Shown here in pieces: positions 41,641-49,830 of a stretch of DNA of 64,000 bases; the stretch's first letter is position 1; each line of letters begins with the position of its first letter. The stretch covers positions 310,001 to 374,000 of the forward strand of contig DAIORT010000001.1 in the NCBI GenBank assembly GCA_036752905.1, read 5' to 3'. The notes beneath the pieces were generated by a model. That model was not told where the DNA came from. It searched no databases and saw only the letters and a list, made by a program, of their open reading frames with translations. The translations under genes and the position numbers were made by a program. The DNA is from UBA4877 sp002399345. Lineage in GTDB: Bacteria; Bacillota; Thermoanaerobacteria; Thermoanaerobacterales; UBA4877.

Positions 41641-42282
41641 TTATATTATAGGCTTGCCGGCCACCACCGGAAGATAAACCTGCTGCTCCAATTCTGCTAT
41701 ACATCTGTTTGATGTAAAGTCTATGACATTTGAAAAGATTTTATCCGTTTCCTCAGCCTTTATATAAAATTTATATTTAACCTTGTCCGTAAACTCCTTA
41801 TCCTGAATATAAACCTTATCGGCCAGATAATTATCCAGTTTACCCATTATAGAATAATTAAATGTCAGGTTGGCAATATAAAACGGTGTAAAGGTTGCAA
41901 TCGTTCCTGCATTAAGAGAATCACGGGCCGCTCGCGAATAAGCCCGGGCCAGGCCGCCACGACCTAAAAGGATCCCGCCGAAATACCGTGTGACCACCAC
42001 TGCCACATTATCAAGGCCCATGTTGTTTATGACATCCAGCACAGGCAGACCTGCGCTTCCGGAAGGTTCACCGTCATCGCTGCACTTCACAATGCCATCC
42101 CGCGTTTTATATGCATAAATATTATGATTAGCATCTTTAAAAAGATCTTTTTCCTCTTTTATAAATGCCACAGCCTCATCCCCGGATGCTGCCCGGACAC
42201 AATGCCCTAAAAAGTGCGACTTTTTTATGGTAAAATCACTCTCTCCCTTGCCTGCAAGAGAAACATAGGTTAATGGCTCCAT
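41641..42282 (-). CDS. YigZ/IMPACT family protein (UPF0029)
   Basis: 213 residues. The N-terminal domain has KKSHFLGHCVRAASGDEA, CSDDGEPSGSAGLPVLDV and VTRYFGGILLGRGGLARAYS, the diagnostic IMPACT text. A smaller C-terminal DUF1949-type domain follows. The family is thought to act in translation-related stress control, but the bacterial function is undefined. Confidence 0.92.
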   Translation of the reverse strand: MEPLTYVSLAGKGESDFTIKKSHFLGHCVRAASGDEAVAFIKEEKDLFKDANHNIYAYKTRDGIVKCSDDGEPSGSAGLPVLDVINNMGLDNVAVVVTRYFGGILLGRGGLARAYSRAARDSLNAGTIATFTPFYIANLTFNYSIMGKLDNYLADKVYIQDKEFTDKVKYKFYIKAEETDKIFSNVIDFTSNRCIAELEQQVYLPVVAGKPII

Positions 42283-42318
42283 TACATCCCTCCTTGCGAA
42301 TATTATACCATATTAAAA

Positions 42319-42340
42319 AAGGTGAGCAAAAGCTCACCTT
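42319..42340 (-). terminator. Strong terminator between Nudix-like and YigZ genes
   Basis: AAGGTGAGC, AAAA loop, GCTCACCTT: a perfect 9-bp stem. On the minus strand it is followed by T-rich sequence. It lies about 105 bases after the Nudix-like stop; the intervening sequence holds no convincing gene. Confidence 0.8.
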
Positions 42341-42445
42341 CCAGACCGGTACCAAAGCATTGGATCGTGAAATTGCACAATAGTTTTGCTCAGTTTGGTT
42401 AACTGTGCCTTGCACGATTTGCCATGGCTTGCTAATTTTCTTATA

Positions 42446-42874
42446 TTATATTGCAACTTCCTTCATTTCTTTGTACCGTTTATACGAAAGGTAGACAAGA
42501 GACTTATCTTGACTATAGGTAATTCTATCAAGGGCTTCCTCTATGGAATAAAAACCGCCGTCAAAAAATCCTTCCTCCCGGCTTACACTGTATTCATCGT
42601 CTTCACATGTCATAACAAACCAGACAATTTCATTACACACCGGCATTTTTCTCGTAACGGAATAGAATTCATAACAAGTATCACCGGCTGGTGATATGAT
42701 AGTAGGGTTTTTAAGACCTGTTTCCTTTCTTACTCTTTCGAGAGCCACATCTGCATCTGTCTTGTTGCCTCTTTTAACTCCCTTTGGCAATACCCATTCA
42801 TCCTTTTCATTCTTAAGCAAAAAAACACTATCACCCTTGAAGACAACCCCACCTGCACAACAGCGCATTAACAT
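42446..42874 (-). CDS. Nudix-fold protein with divergent Nudix box
   Basis: 142 residues. The fold is recognisable from RCCAGGVVFKGDSVFLLKN and EWVLPKGVKRGNK, followed by ALERVRKETGL. Compared with the canonical GX5EX7REUXEEXGU, position 7 is Lys instead of Glu, the RE pair reads ER, and the first Glu of EE is Lys (Lys50); only Glu51 and Gly53 remain. Metal binding may therefore be weak or differently arranged. Related clostridial proteins also diverge here, so this may be a subfamily trait. The ATG at 42874 has a GGAGGGGG site. Confidence 0.8.
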   Translation of the reverse strand: MLMRCCAGGVVFKGDSVFLLKNEKDEWVLPKGVKRGNKTDADVALERVRKETGLKNPTIISPAGDTCYEFYSVTRKMPVCNEIVWFVMTCEDDEYSVSREEGFFDGGFYSIEEALDRITYSQDKSLVYLSYKRYKEMKEVAI

Positions 42875-43113
42875 CGACAAGCCCCCTCCATTTTATTTAG
42901 GTACTTATATTATAATATTCTAAGCTTAATTAATAAATCCTTCTTTTCTGCCTATATTATATAATTTGTAATATTAAAAATTATATACGTTGCTTTATAA
43001 AATATTCCCGCTAAAAAAGGCACTTTTCAAAAACCATCAAAATATGATATACTCTATTCCATAAAATAATATAATCTTGTATAAAACCACATTTATCCGG
43101 AGGTGAACACAGC

Positions 43114-43719
43114 ATGAAAAAAATCAGACTTGTTCAGGAGGAAGATGCCGAAAGGATTCTTGCTATATATAAACCATATATCAAGGAAACAGCTGTTACT
43201 TTTGAATACCACATACCTTCCTTAAGTGAATTTGCCGAGCGTATCAAGAATATATCTGTAGACTATCCCTATCTTGTATGTGTCTCAAATGGAAACATCG
43301 CAGGATATGCCTATGCTCATAGACATATGGAAAGGGATGCATACCAGTGGAATGCAGAGCTTTCCGTTTATATTGATGAAAATTATTTACGCTGTGGACT
43401 AGGGAGTACGCTTTACAGCGCATTGATAGATATATTGCGGCTGCAAAACATATGCAATGTATATGGATGTGTCGTACTGCCCAATACAAACAGTGAAAAA
43501 ATGCATGAATATCTGGGTTTTAGCAAATTGGCTACACATAATTATGCAGGGTATAAATGCGGCCGGTGGCATAGCGAGGCATGGTATAGAAAACATATCG
43601 GCGATCACAGCCAAAAACCCGAGCTAATTATACCATTTAATAAAATCGATAAGAAAAAAGTAGCGGCAATGCTGGATCATTACAATGAAAGTCTGAATTC
43701 TAAAATGCAAGTCGGCTAG
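43114..43719 (+). CDS. GNAT acetyltransferase, phosphinothricin-acetyltransferase-like
   Basis: 201 residues. The N-terminus IRLVQEEDAERILAIYKPY and the middle VTFEYHIPSLSEFAERI match the Pat/Bar-type GNAT family. The acetyl-CoA loop is RCGLGSTLYSALI, followed by VVLPNTNSEKMHEYLGF. Family members N-acetylate methionine sulfoximine or related amino-acid analogues. A C-terminal extension of about 35 residues is longer than usual. It overlaps the 3' end of a decarboxylase pseudogene on the other strand by 20 bases. Confidence 0.85.
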   Translation: MKKIRLVQEEDAERILAIYKPYIKETAVTFEYHIPSLSEFAERIKNISVDYPYLVCVSNGNIAGYAYAHRHMERDAYQWNAELSVYIDENYLRCGLGSTLYSALIDILRLQNICNVYGCVVLPNTNSEKMHEYLGFSKLATHNYAGYKCGRWHSEAWYRKHIGDHSQKPELIIPFNKIDKKKVAAMLDHYNESLNSKMQVG

Positions 43720-44309
43720 GCTTTTTCATCTTTTCAACATAGTCGACTATCTCTCCGGTTATCCTTTCTCCCGGATACAACACGGGTATCCCCGGAGGAT
43801 ATGCATAGATAAACTCCGCACTTATGCAGCCTATTCTGCTTTCCAGAGCTGCAACCTTAGTAGGACTTTTATAAGCTTCCCTGGGTGTGAGCACCCTCTC
43901 CGGAATATTGGGTATCTCCAACACACCGCCCATTCTTATATACTTTAAATAATATTTGCTGCTTATATCTTTTAACGCTTTTATGAGCATACCTGCCTTT
44001 TTGTAATCGTCACCTATGGTCATAATGCAAAGACAATTATACATATCCGACAGTTCAGCTTGTATATTATATTTTTCAGCTAGCAGCTTCTCCAGCTCAT
44101 ACCCACTTATACCACGGTTTTTTGATGTAATGGTAACCTTGGTCGGATCGAAAGCGTATGCTCCCGGCCTGCCGATAACATCCTCACCGACGACAGCCAT
44201 TATCATGGCCTGTATTGCGCCGGACGTACCGTGAATGCTAAAGAGTGTATGGTCAGCCCCATTATGCGTCGGCCGCTAATTCCTCAGCCTCTTTGATAAC
44301 TCCTGTGAC
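43700..44309 (-). pseudogene. Orn/Lys/Arg decarboxylase remnant with frameshift and internal deletion
   Basis: The 3' part (GRPGAYAFDPTKVTITSKN, then SDMYNCLCIMTIGDD and YAYPPGIPVLYPGE) is an intact C-terminal domain of a fold-III PLP decarboxylase. Upstream, HGTSGAIQAMIMAVVGED joins directly to it. In relatives about 200 residues, including the PLP lysine (SxHK), lie between, so an in-frame deletion has removed the catalytic core. Further upstream VTGVIKEAEELAADA ends in a stop; dropping one base near 44261-44266 restores AYGADHT-type text. The first 80-100 residues are also missing. The gene cannot encode an active enzyme. Confidence 0.88.
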
Positions 44310-44401
44310 GCTTTTAAGTAAAATGCAATAATTTTTTTATAAATAATTATTATGGTATTATGGAACATAATTTTACAAATAATAAAGACGAGGTGATGAG
44401 C

Positions 44402-44878
44402 TTGATTGTGATATATTACGATTATGGTGGAACTCATACGTCTGTGGTAGCCGCCGCATTGCATTTAGGTAATTTGAATCCGGCCGAGGTACCGGAAAAT
44501 AAACAGCTTACAAACCTTCCTCTTTTTGACAGCATTACTCAAAATGAACTGGGACACATTGTATATAATGGTACCGACGAATACGGAAACAATATATACA
44601 CTATGGGAATAAAGAGAGCTAAAAGCCTGATAATACCGGCTATTTCCGATATGTATAAGGCTGTTTTCGGTAACACCGACGGAATATACCTGGTAGACGT
44701 AAGCCCGGCCACCGATGCCTTCATGAAAATAGGCGGTTTTATATCCAGATTCCTGAAGATGCAACCGCTAGGGCTGCCAATCATTATCTACGGAACAAAA
44801 AGAGCCTATCCAAATATAGTTAAGATTGTAGAAAACACAAAAAATACCGTTAAGGACTTTGCCGGTATACAAAAATAA
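44402..44878 (+). CDS. DUF3189 family protein
   Basis: About 158 residues beginning (M)IVIYYDYGGTHTSVVAAALH. The family feature is a glycine-rich, P-loop-like turn followed by HxG (ALHLGNLNPAEVP). The function is unknown; it occurs in spore-forming Firmicutes. I prefer the TTG at 44402 because AGGTG lies upstream at a workable distance; the ATG at 44396 overlaps the ribosome site. It is divergent from the decarboxylase remnant and ends at a bidirectional terminator. Confidence 0.78.
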   Translation: MIVIYYDYGGTHTSVVAAALHLGNLNPAEVPENKQLTNLPLFDSITQNELGHIVYNGTDEYGNNIYTMGIKRAKSLIIPAISDMYKAVFGNTDGIYLVDVSPATDAFMKIGGFISRFLKMQPLGLPIIIYGTKRAYPNIVKIVENTKNTVKDFAGIQK

Positions 44879-44879
44879 A

Positions 44880-44906
44880 AAAAGGTGGAATCTAATCCAC
44901 CTTTTT
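44880..44906. terminator. Bidirectional terminator
   Basis: AAAAAGGTGGA, a 6-base loop and TCCACCTTTTT form an 11-bp stem with A- and T-runs on both sides. It serves the plus-strand DUF3189 gene and the convergent minus-strand Cys-rich gene. Confidence 0.85.
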
Positions 44907-45093
44907 ATGTTTGGTCCAAACCCTCCACTACCTTGTCATACATGTCTATTTTGCATTTATTGCTGCTGTGGTCCCAATGGGAACAAATCTCGCAGCTCTT
45001 CGCTCCCTGCAGGCTGGACTCTACAAAATTACTCTCTTGGTCAAAATCGGGACAATTTTCACCTACAGCCATAAATTCTTGTCTGTTCGCCAC
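44905..45093 (-). CDS. Small cysteine-rich protein, unknown
   Basis: 62 residues starting at a GTG (45093) with GGAGG eight bases upstream: (M)ANRQEFMAVGENCPDFDQE. A second part has KSCEICSHWDHSSNKCKID. Four cysteines (one, then CxxC, then Cys nine residues later) suggest a small metal-binding fold such as a zinc ribbon. The family is not recognised. It stands alone and convergent with DUF3189. Confidence 0.65.
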   Translation of the reverse strand: MANRQEFMAVGENCPDFDQESNFVESSLQGAKSCEICSHWDHSSNKCKIDMYDKVVEGLDQT

Positions 45094-45218
45094 AATATCA
45101 TCCTCCTTTGTCATTTTATTAGTATCTTGTCCATATTTAAGAAGATTACTCTTCTTGAATAATATTTATTTTAATTTTTTTAGGAAAATGATATTTGTGC
45201 CTGCTCATTAAATATTAA

Positions 45219-45776
45219 TTATTCTGCAGCAGCATCCTTGCCCATCTTCTCAGCCTGCCCGAAATACTTATCCGAATTCGCTTTCCCGGATATACTCGTA
45301 CCGGTTCCATACAGAACATCTTGCAGCGTGCTTCCCGGAACGCAGCGCAGGAATCCCTTAAAGCTGTCGACCGCTGTTTTCAGATCTGATTTCTCGGTCG
45401 TCTCCGCCGTGATAATAAGATACCATTTCTTATTTTCCAACGGATTTTTATCCTTAATATAGCAGGAATATGTCCGGTCGATCACTATCTTGATCTGGGC
45501 GCTTAATGAGAAGTAATACAATGGCGTAGCCATAACAATAACATCGGACTTAATCATTTTATCGAGGATTACCGGCATATCGTCTTTAATAACACACTTA
45601 TCCTCTGTCTTTATACATCCGTTACAGGCTGTGCAGGGGTGAAGATCATAATCCGAAGTGCGGATGAACTCCACCTCCGCACCTGCCCCCTTTGCGCTTT
45701 CAGCAACCTTTTGACACAGAGAATCCGAGTTTCCGTTTTTCCTTGGACTTGTTGAAATTATTAGAACTCTTTTCAT
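45219..45776 (-). CDS. Flavodoxin-fold NAD(P)H-dependent oxidoreductase
   Basis: 185 residues. The FMN loop is ISTSPRKNGNSDSLCQ. CTACNGCIKTEDKCVIKDD is the cysteine segment of the iron-sulfur-flavoprotein-like group, and ATPLYYFSLSAQIKIVIDRT is the second FMN region. Whether a [4Fe-4S] cluster is bound is open: four cysteines with CxxCxxC spacing are present. It overlaps the upstream OYE-type gene by 4 bases, so the two probably act together in flavin-dependent reduction. Confidence 0.88.
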   Translation of the reverse strand: MKRVLIISTSPRKNGNSDSLCQKVAESAKGAGAEVEFIRTSDYDLHPCTACNGCIKTEDKCVIKDDMPVILDKMIKSDVIVMATPLYYFSLSAQIKIVIDRTYSCYIKDKNPLENKKWYLIITAETTEKSDLKTAVDSFKGFLRCVPGSTLQDVLYGTGTSISGKANSDKYFGQAEKMGKDAAAE

Positions 45777-46771
45777 TTAATGCCCCCTTCAAATGCTTTC
45801 TTGGGCCATTCGGAGTCTTTGAGAATCGCCCTGCCGACACCCACAAGATCAGCTTTATTTTCCCTGATAATCCTACCTGCAGCCTGTGGATCAGTGATGC
45901 CACCGGTTACGAGCACTGGAACGGAAACCTCCCTTTTCACCGCCTCCGATACATCAGAGAAATATCCCTGCACATGCTCTTTGCCTTTCCTGATATAACC
46001 GGTAACACCGCCAGATATGTCAATCAAGCTAACACCCGCCTTTTCAAACACTTTTGACGCCTCTGCCGCCTCCTGTCTGTTGCTGCCGCCCGGCACATCG
46101 TCAATGCTTCCCAGACGGATAAATACAGGATAATCATTTCCCACGGCCCCTTTTACAGCATTTATTGTTTCCAAATGGATCCGTATCCTCCCAGGAAGAT
46201 CGCCGCCGTATTCATCATTTCTGTTATTCGTCAGAGGCGAATAGAACTCATTTAAGAGATACCCGTGTGCAGAATGAATCTCCACCGCATCATATCCTGC
46301 TTTCTTTGCTCTTAGGGCCGCATCGGCAAATTCCTGTATGACAGTCTGTATATCGGTCTTCGTCATACTTCGGTCTGCAAATTTTGACCCGTCTGGCAAG
46401 ACGGCAGATGGGGCCATTGTCGGAAGCCCGGTAATGTTCCTCTGGGCATTCCCGCCTGCATGATTGATCTGACAGGCTACCTTAACCCCATTTCGATGAA
46501 TCACATCCGTCAGCTTTTTAAGTCCATCTAATTTATCATCTGAGGCAACCGAGACCTGCCTGCTGCTTGCTCTTCCATCGGAAGCAATAAAGCTGTGCTC
46601 TGTGATGATCAGTCCGAGATAACTTCCACGGGATTTCTCGTCATAATAATGCAGCAGTCTTTCCGATACATTACCGTCCTCATCTGCATTTTCCGTTGCC
46701 ATCGGCGGCATGACCAGCCGATTTTTTAATTTTAGACCGCCTACCTGTATCTCACTTCCAAGCCCTGCCAT
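45773..46771 (-). CDS. NADH:flavin oxidoreductase, Old Yellow Enzyme family
   Basis: 332 residues of a single TIM barrel. The start LKLKNRLVMPPMATENADE, the pair QINHAGG, and AVEIHSAHGYLLNEFYSPLT mark the flavin and substrate site. VGVGRAILKDSEWPKKA is the phosphate-binding end. Length matches YqjM-type enzymes; the C-terminal Fe-S and FAD domains of 2,4-dienoyl-CoA reductases are absent. It reduces activated C=C bonds of unknown substrates. A consensus -35 and two palindromes lie upstream. Confidence 0.92.
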   Translation of the reverse strand: MAGLGSEIQVGGLKLKNRLVMPPMATENADEDGNVSERLLHYYDEKSRGSYLGLIITEHSFIASDGRASSRQVSVASDDKLDGLKKLTDVIHRNGVKVACQINHAGGNAQRNITGLPTMAPSAVLPDGSKFADRSMTKTDIQTVIQEFADAALRAKKAGYDAVEIHSAHGYLLNEFYSPLTNNRNDEYGGDLPGRIRIHLETINAVKGAVGNDYPVFIRLGSIDDVPGGSNRQEAAEASKVFEKAGVSLIDISGGVTGYIRKGKEHVQGYFSDVSEAVKREVSVPVLVTGGITDPQAAGRIIRENKADLVGVGRAILKDSEWPKKAFEGGIK

Positions 46772-46804
46772 TTAAACCCTTCTTTCATTGCTTTACTAAT
46801 TTTT

Positions 46805-46873
46805 AGTATACCCATACTTATATTACAAACCAAATTGTTAAATATGTCAAGTAATCTCTAATTTGTTAATTAG
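46805..46873 (-). promoter_or_regulatory. Promoter and palindromes of the OYE/flavodoxin unit
   Basis: TTGACA (46845-46850) and TGTAAT (46822-46827) are 17 bases apart on the minus strand. AGTAT-ACCC-ATACT (46805-46818, plus-strand reading) lies at the expected transcript start, and CTAATT-TGTT-AATTAG (46858-46873) lies just upstream of the -35. Both are candidate repressor sites; no regulator gene is adjacent. Confidence 0.55.
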
Positions 46874-46889
46874 TGATAAAGCGCGGCCG

Positions 46890-47762
46890 CTATATTAGCC
46901 CCGAATATATGGTAGTTCTTAAATTTCTTCGTAATTGCCTTATGCATATCGCCAAATTGAGGCGGTGACACTCACCAAAGATCATTACCACATGTTTTTT
47001 ATAAACTGGATGCTGCTTATTTTCACGTATAAAAACAGCCAGCTTTTGAATCGTGGTCACTATGATTTTGTATTCGTGAAATATTCCTTTACTATCCTTA
47101 TCTTCCAATTGGTTTTTAAGTACCTTAGTTGATGTATTCCCATTGGCCGCGCCTTTCTCAAAGCGGTCATATTCCTTCATCGTCTGATAATCTAAATCCT
47201 TGCGGTCCACAACGAACAACACTTTGTCTATATAAGGGAGCTGCGTAGCCAACTGCTCCGTCTTGAAACTGGTAAGCGTCTTGCCGGAACCCGTTGTATG
47301 CCATATATATCCACCGGCCTCTATCGTTCCCATTTTCTTGTAGTTGGTTGACATCACAATACTGGACAATATCCGCTCTGCCACAGCGATCTGATATGGG
47401 CGCATAACAAGAAGCATATGCTCAGACGTAAATATGCAGTATTTCATAAGAATGTTTAAGAGGGTATGTTTTGCAAAAAATGTCCGGGTAAAATCCATAA
47501 GATCGGGAATAATCTTGTTATTTGCATCCGCCCAGTAGTTTGTAAACTCGAAGCTATTGCTTGTTTTGCTTCCTCTTCGCTGTCTGTTCCTGCTTTGTTC
47601 CTTTATATGGGAATCTCTTGTGGTATTGCTGTAATACTTAGTATAAGTCCCGTTGGAAATGACAAAAATCTGTACATACTCAAATATACCGGAAGACGCC
47701 CAAAAGCTGTCTCTCTGATATCTGTTTATCTGATTAAACGCTTCTGATGAAACTATCGACTG
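46890..47762 (-). pseudogene. hsdR: Type I restriction HsdR fragment
   Basis: Minus-strand text EAFNQINRYQRDSFWASSG, then EFTNYWADANNKIIPDLMDF, then the helicase motif I region GGYIWHTTGSGKTLTSFKT and VLFVVDRKDLDYQTMKEYD is HsdR. After MIFGECHR the frame shifts by one base and continues as QFGDMHKAITKKFKNYHIFG before homology stops near 46900. The N-terminal nuclease part and everything after motif II are missing. The DECH box reads GECH. No hsdM or hsdS is present, so this is a dead remnant of a restriction locus. Confidence 0.88.
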
Positions 47763-47887
47763 CTACGACATTCGATTTGACCTTGCCGATTATTACGGGC
47801 GGACAGCATTGCGGGGAGTGTTTCGATGTGTTTACTGGCGGCAAATCGTTTGTTCCTGTTAATGCTCATGTCAATCATATAGAATAA
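47762..47887 (+). pseudogene. Unidentified coding-like remnant
   Basis: A plus-strand frame without a start reads TFDLTLPIITGGQHCGECFD and then VFTGGKSFVPVNAHVNHIE to a stop at 47887. It begins exactly where the hsdR homology ends, consistent with a junction of two broken genes. I do not recognise the family; the composition is protein-like. Confidence 0.3.
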
Positions 47888-47934
47888 TATCTCAGACACA
47901 AGCAAGGGTGTTGTTTATCATAAGCTTCTAGACA

Positions 47935-48372
47935 ATGGATATTGGATTATTATCGGACCCAAAAAATCCGCTTTTTCATAGAAATCCGCATTATGTTACC
48001 CTACGGGATATCGAACCTTATCCACTGATTTTATATGAAGAAGATTATCAGTCAAACTTAGTTACTTCTTTCAGAAACATTCCGCTAAAAGCCAATACGT
48101 TAATCCGTGTTAACAACAGGGCAAGTATGACGGAGCTTGTCAGTTCTACCGATGCCGTAAATATCGGTGTCCGCTCCCACATGCCCTATCAACTGACATC
48201 TTTTTATCCGCAGCTCAAGGCCATTGAATTGCGGGATTTCCACATTACTCAGGAAATAGGATGGATTTGCCGTGCAAATTATAGCCCCAATGAATATGCG
48301 CAGTTTTTCATAGACAGAATCACTGAAATTACAAAAGAAAGCAAAACGCATCCGCCGCTCAGCAAGTCATGA
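47935..48372 (+). pseudogene. LysR substrate-binding domain fragment
   Basis: 145 residues with PLFHRNPHYVTLRDIEPYPL, then RVNNRASMTELVSSTDAVNI and LKAIELRDFHITQEIGWICR. This is the second half of a LysR-type effector domain. The N-terminal winged HTH and the first effector lobe (about 150 residues) are absent, and there is no ribosome site at the first ATG. It therefore cannot bind DNA as a LysR regulator. It is convergent with the MocR gene, with 3 bases between the stops. Confidence 0.8.
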
Positions 48373-48375
48373 GCG

Positions 48376-49782
48376 TTAATATAATAATTTTTTAAGTGAT
48401 TTCATACCTTTCCTTATCTTTTTCTCATTTACTGATGAAATGCCCAATCTTAAATGATTATGTTCAGGGCAATCCATATAAAAGGTGCTGCCGGGTGCAA
48501 CGACGATTTTCTCCTTAATGGCCGCATTATAAATCTGCATATCGTTTATTCCGTTCGGCAGGCTTATCCAGAAATTAAGCCCACCTGAGGGCGCATTGTA
48601 GGTAACACCGTCATCATCCATGGAGTTTAGGCACGTTGCCATAAGATCATGCCTTTTCCCGTAGACATTCCTGAGCATATCCGTATGTTTTTCCCACATG
48701 CCTTTATCAAGGAAAAGCTGAAAGGCCTTTTGAAAAAAACCGGATGTGGATATGTCGCTGGTATACTTGGCCGCCTGTATGGAGTCTATAAGCATATTAG
48801 GCAGTATCATAAATGCCAGCCTGAGTCCGGGCATAAAAACCTTTGAAAAGCTCTTTATATAGATCACATTGCCGGGCCGGTTAAGATGAAGAAAGGAAGA
48901 GGGCCGCTCTTTATAATAGATATCGCTGCTGTAATCATCCTCGACGATAAAAAGCCTGTACTCCTGTGACAGCTCCAAGATTCTTTCTTTAGTTTTATCT
49001 GAGTAGCATACGCCGGTGGGATTTTGAAACTCCGGCATGAGGTACAGCATCTTTATATCTTTTTCTTTTAAAAGGCTTTCAAGATAATATATATCCATGC
49101 CATCCTCTGTCAGAGGAACCTCGGATATCTCCGCACCCCTGGATTTGAAAACTGCAACGGCTCCTGCATATGTCGGACGCTCTACAATCACGTTATCTTC
49201 CGGCCCTAGCAGCACTTTGGATATTATATCCAGACCCTGCTGCGCCCCGGATATAATCAATATGTTACGCGGGTTTATATCTATGCCGTAACCCGACATC
49301 AGCCGGGAAAATGATTCTCTTAAGGGAGGGTATCCCATGCTTTCCTGATACGTAAAGGCCAGGCCGCCGTCCCGGTCAAGTATCTCCGTAAAAATATCCT
49401 TGAACGTCTCCACCGGGAACAGCTCGTATGAAGGGTCCAGACCGGCAAAATTTATGTATTCCTCTCCATAAGGCATATAGGTATTCTCTAATAATCCCGC
49501 CCCCTCATAATGCGAGATCTCCAGATTAAAACCGTCCGCCTTGATATACGTCCCACTTCCTACAACGGAATAGGCCAGGCCCTTTTCCTCCAGCTTGTGG
49601 TATGCATTCACCACGGTCACACTATTCACATCTAGGATTTTAGAAAGCTTCCTTATAGTGGGTAGCCTGCTCCCTTCTTTTATTATCCCCTTTTCAATCA
49701 TCCTCTTTATTTGGATATATATCTGCATATAGAGAGGTTCATTTCTCTTCTTGTCAACCTTAATTAAATCCTCTATATCCAA
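48376..49782 (-). CDS. MocR/PdxR family regulator (GntR HTH fused to aminotransferase)
   Basis: About 468 residues. The N-terminal winged HTH reads EPLYMQIYIQIKRMIEKG and IRKLSKILDVNSVTVVNAYH. The class I aminotransferase domain follows, with ISGAQQGLDIISKVLLGPED, LMPEFQNPTGVCYS, and the PLP lysine in YIKSFSKVFMPGLRLAF. Such proteins sense PLP or amino-acid adducts and control B6, GABA or amino-acid genes. The target is not obvious here. I chose the TTG at 49782 because GGAGGAGC lies upstream; an earlier in-frame GTG lacks a site. Confidence 0.9.
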   Translation of the reverse strand: MDIEDLIKVDKKRNEPLYMQIYIQIKRMIEKGIIKEGSRLPTIRKLSKILDVNSVTVVNAYHKLEEKGLAYSVVGSGTYIKADGFNLEISHYEGAGLLENTYMPYGEEYINFAGLDPSYELFPVETFKDIFTEILDRDGGLAFTYQESMGYPPLRESFSRLMSGYGIDINPRNILIISGAQQGLDIISKVLLGPEDNVIVERPTYAGAVAVFKSRGAEISEVPLTEDGMDIYYLESLLKEKDIKMLYLMPEFQNPTGVCYSDKTKERILELSQEYRLFIVEDDYSSDIYYKERPSSFLHLNRPGNVIYIKSFSKVFMPGLRLAFMILPNMLIDSIQAAKYTSDISTSGFFQKAFQLFLDKGMWEKHTDMLRNVYGKRHDLMATCLNSMDDDGVTYNAPSGGLNFWISLPNGINDMQIYNAAIKEKIVVAPGSTFYMDCPEHNHLRLGISSVNEKKIRKGMKSLKKLLY

Positions 49783-49830
49783 TGCAACCCGCTCCTCCGC
49801 CTTTCGTATTAATACCACGTCACAGCATAT

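Noticed and set aside
42341..42445. Possible small gene between the Nudix-like stop and the terminator
   Set aside because: A short MANRARHS-type frame hits a stop after eight codons and has no ribosome site; nothing else is convincing.
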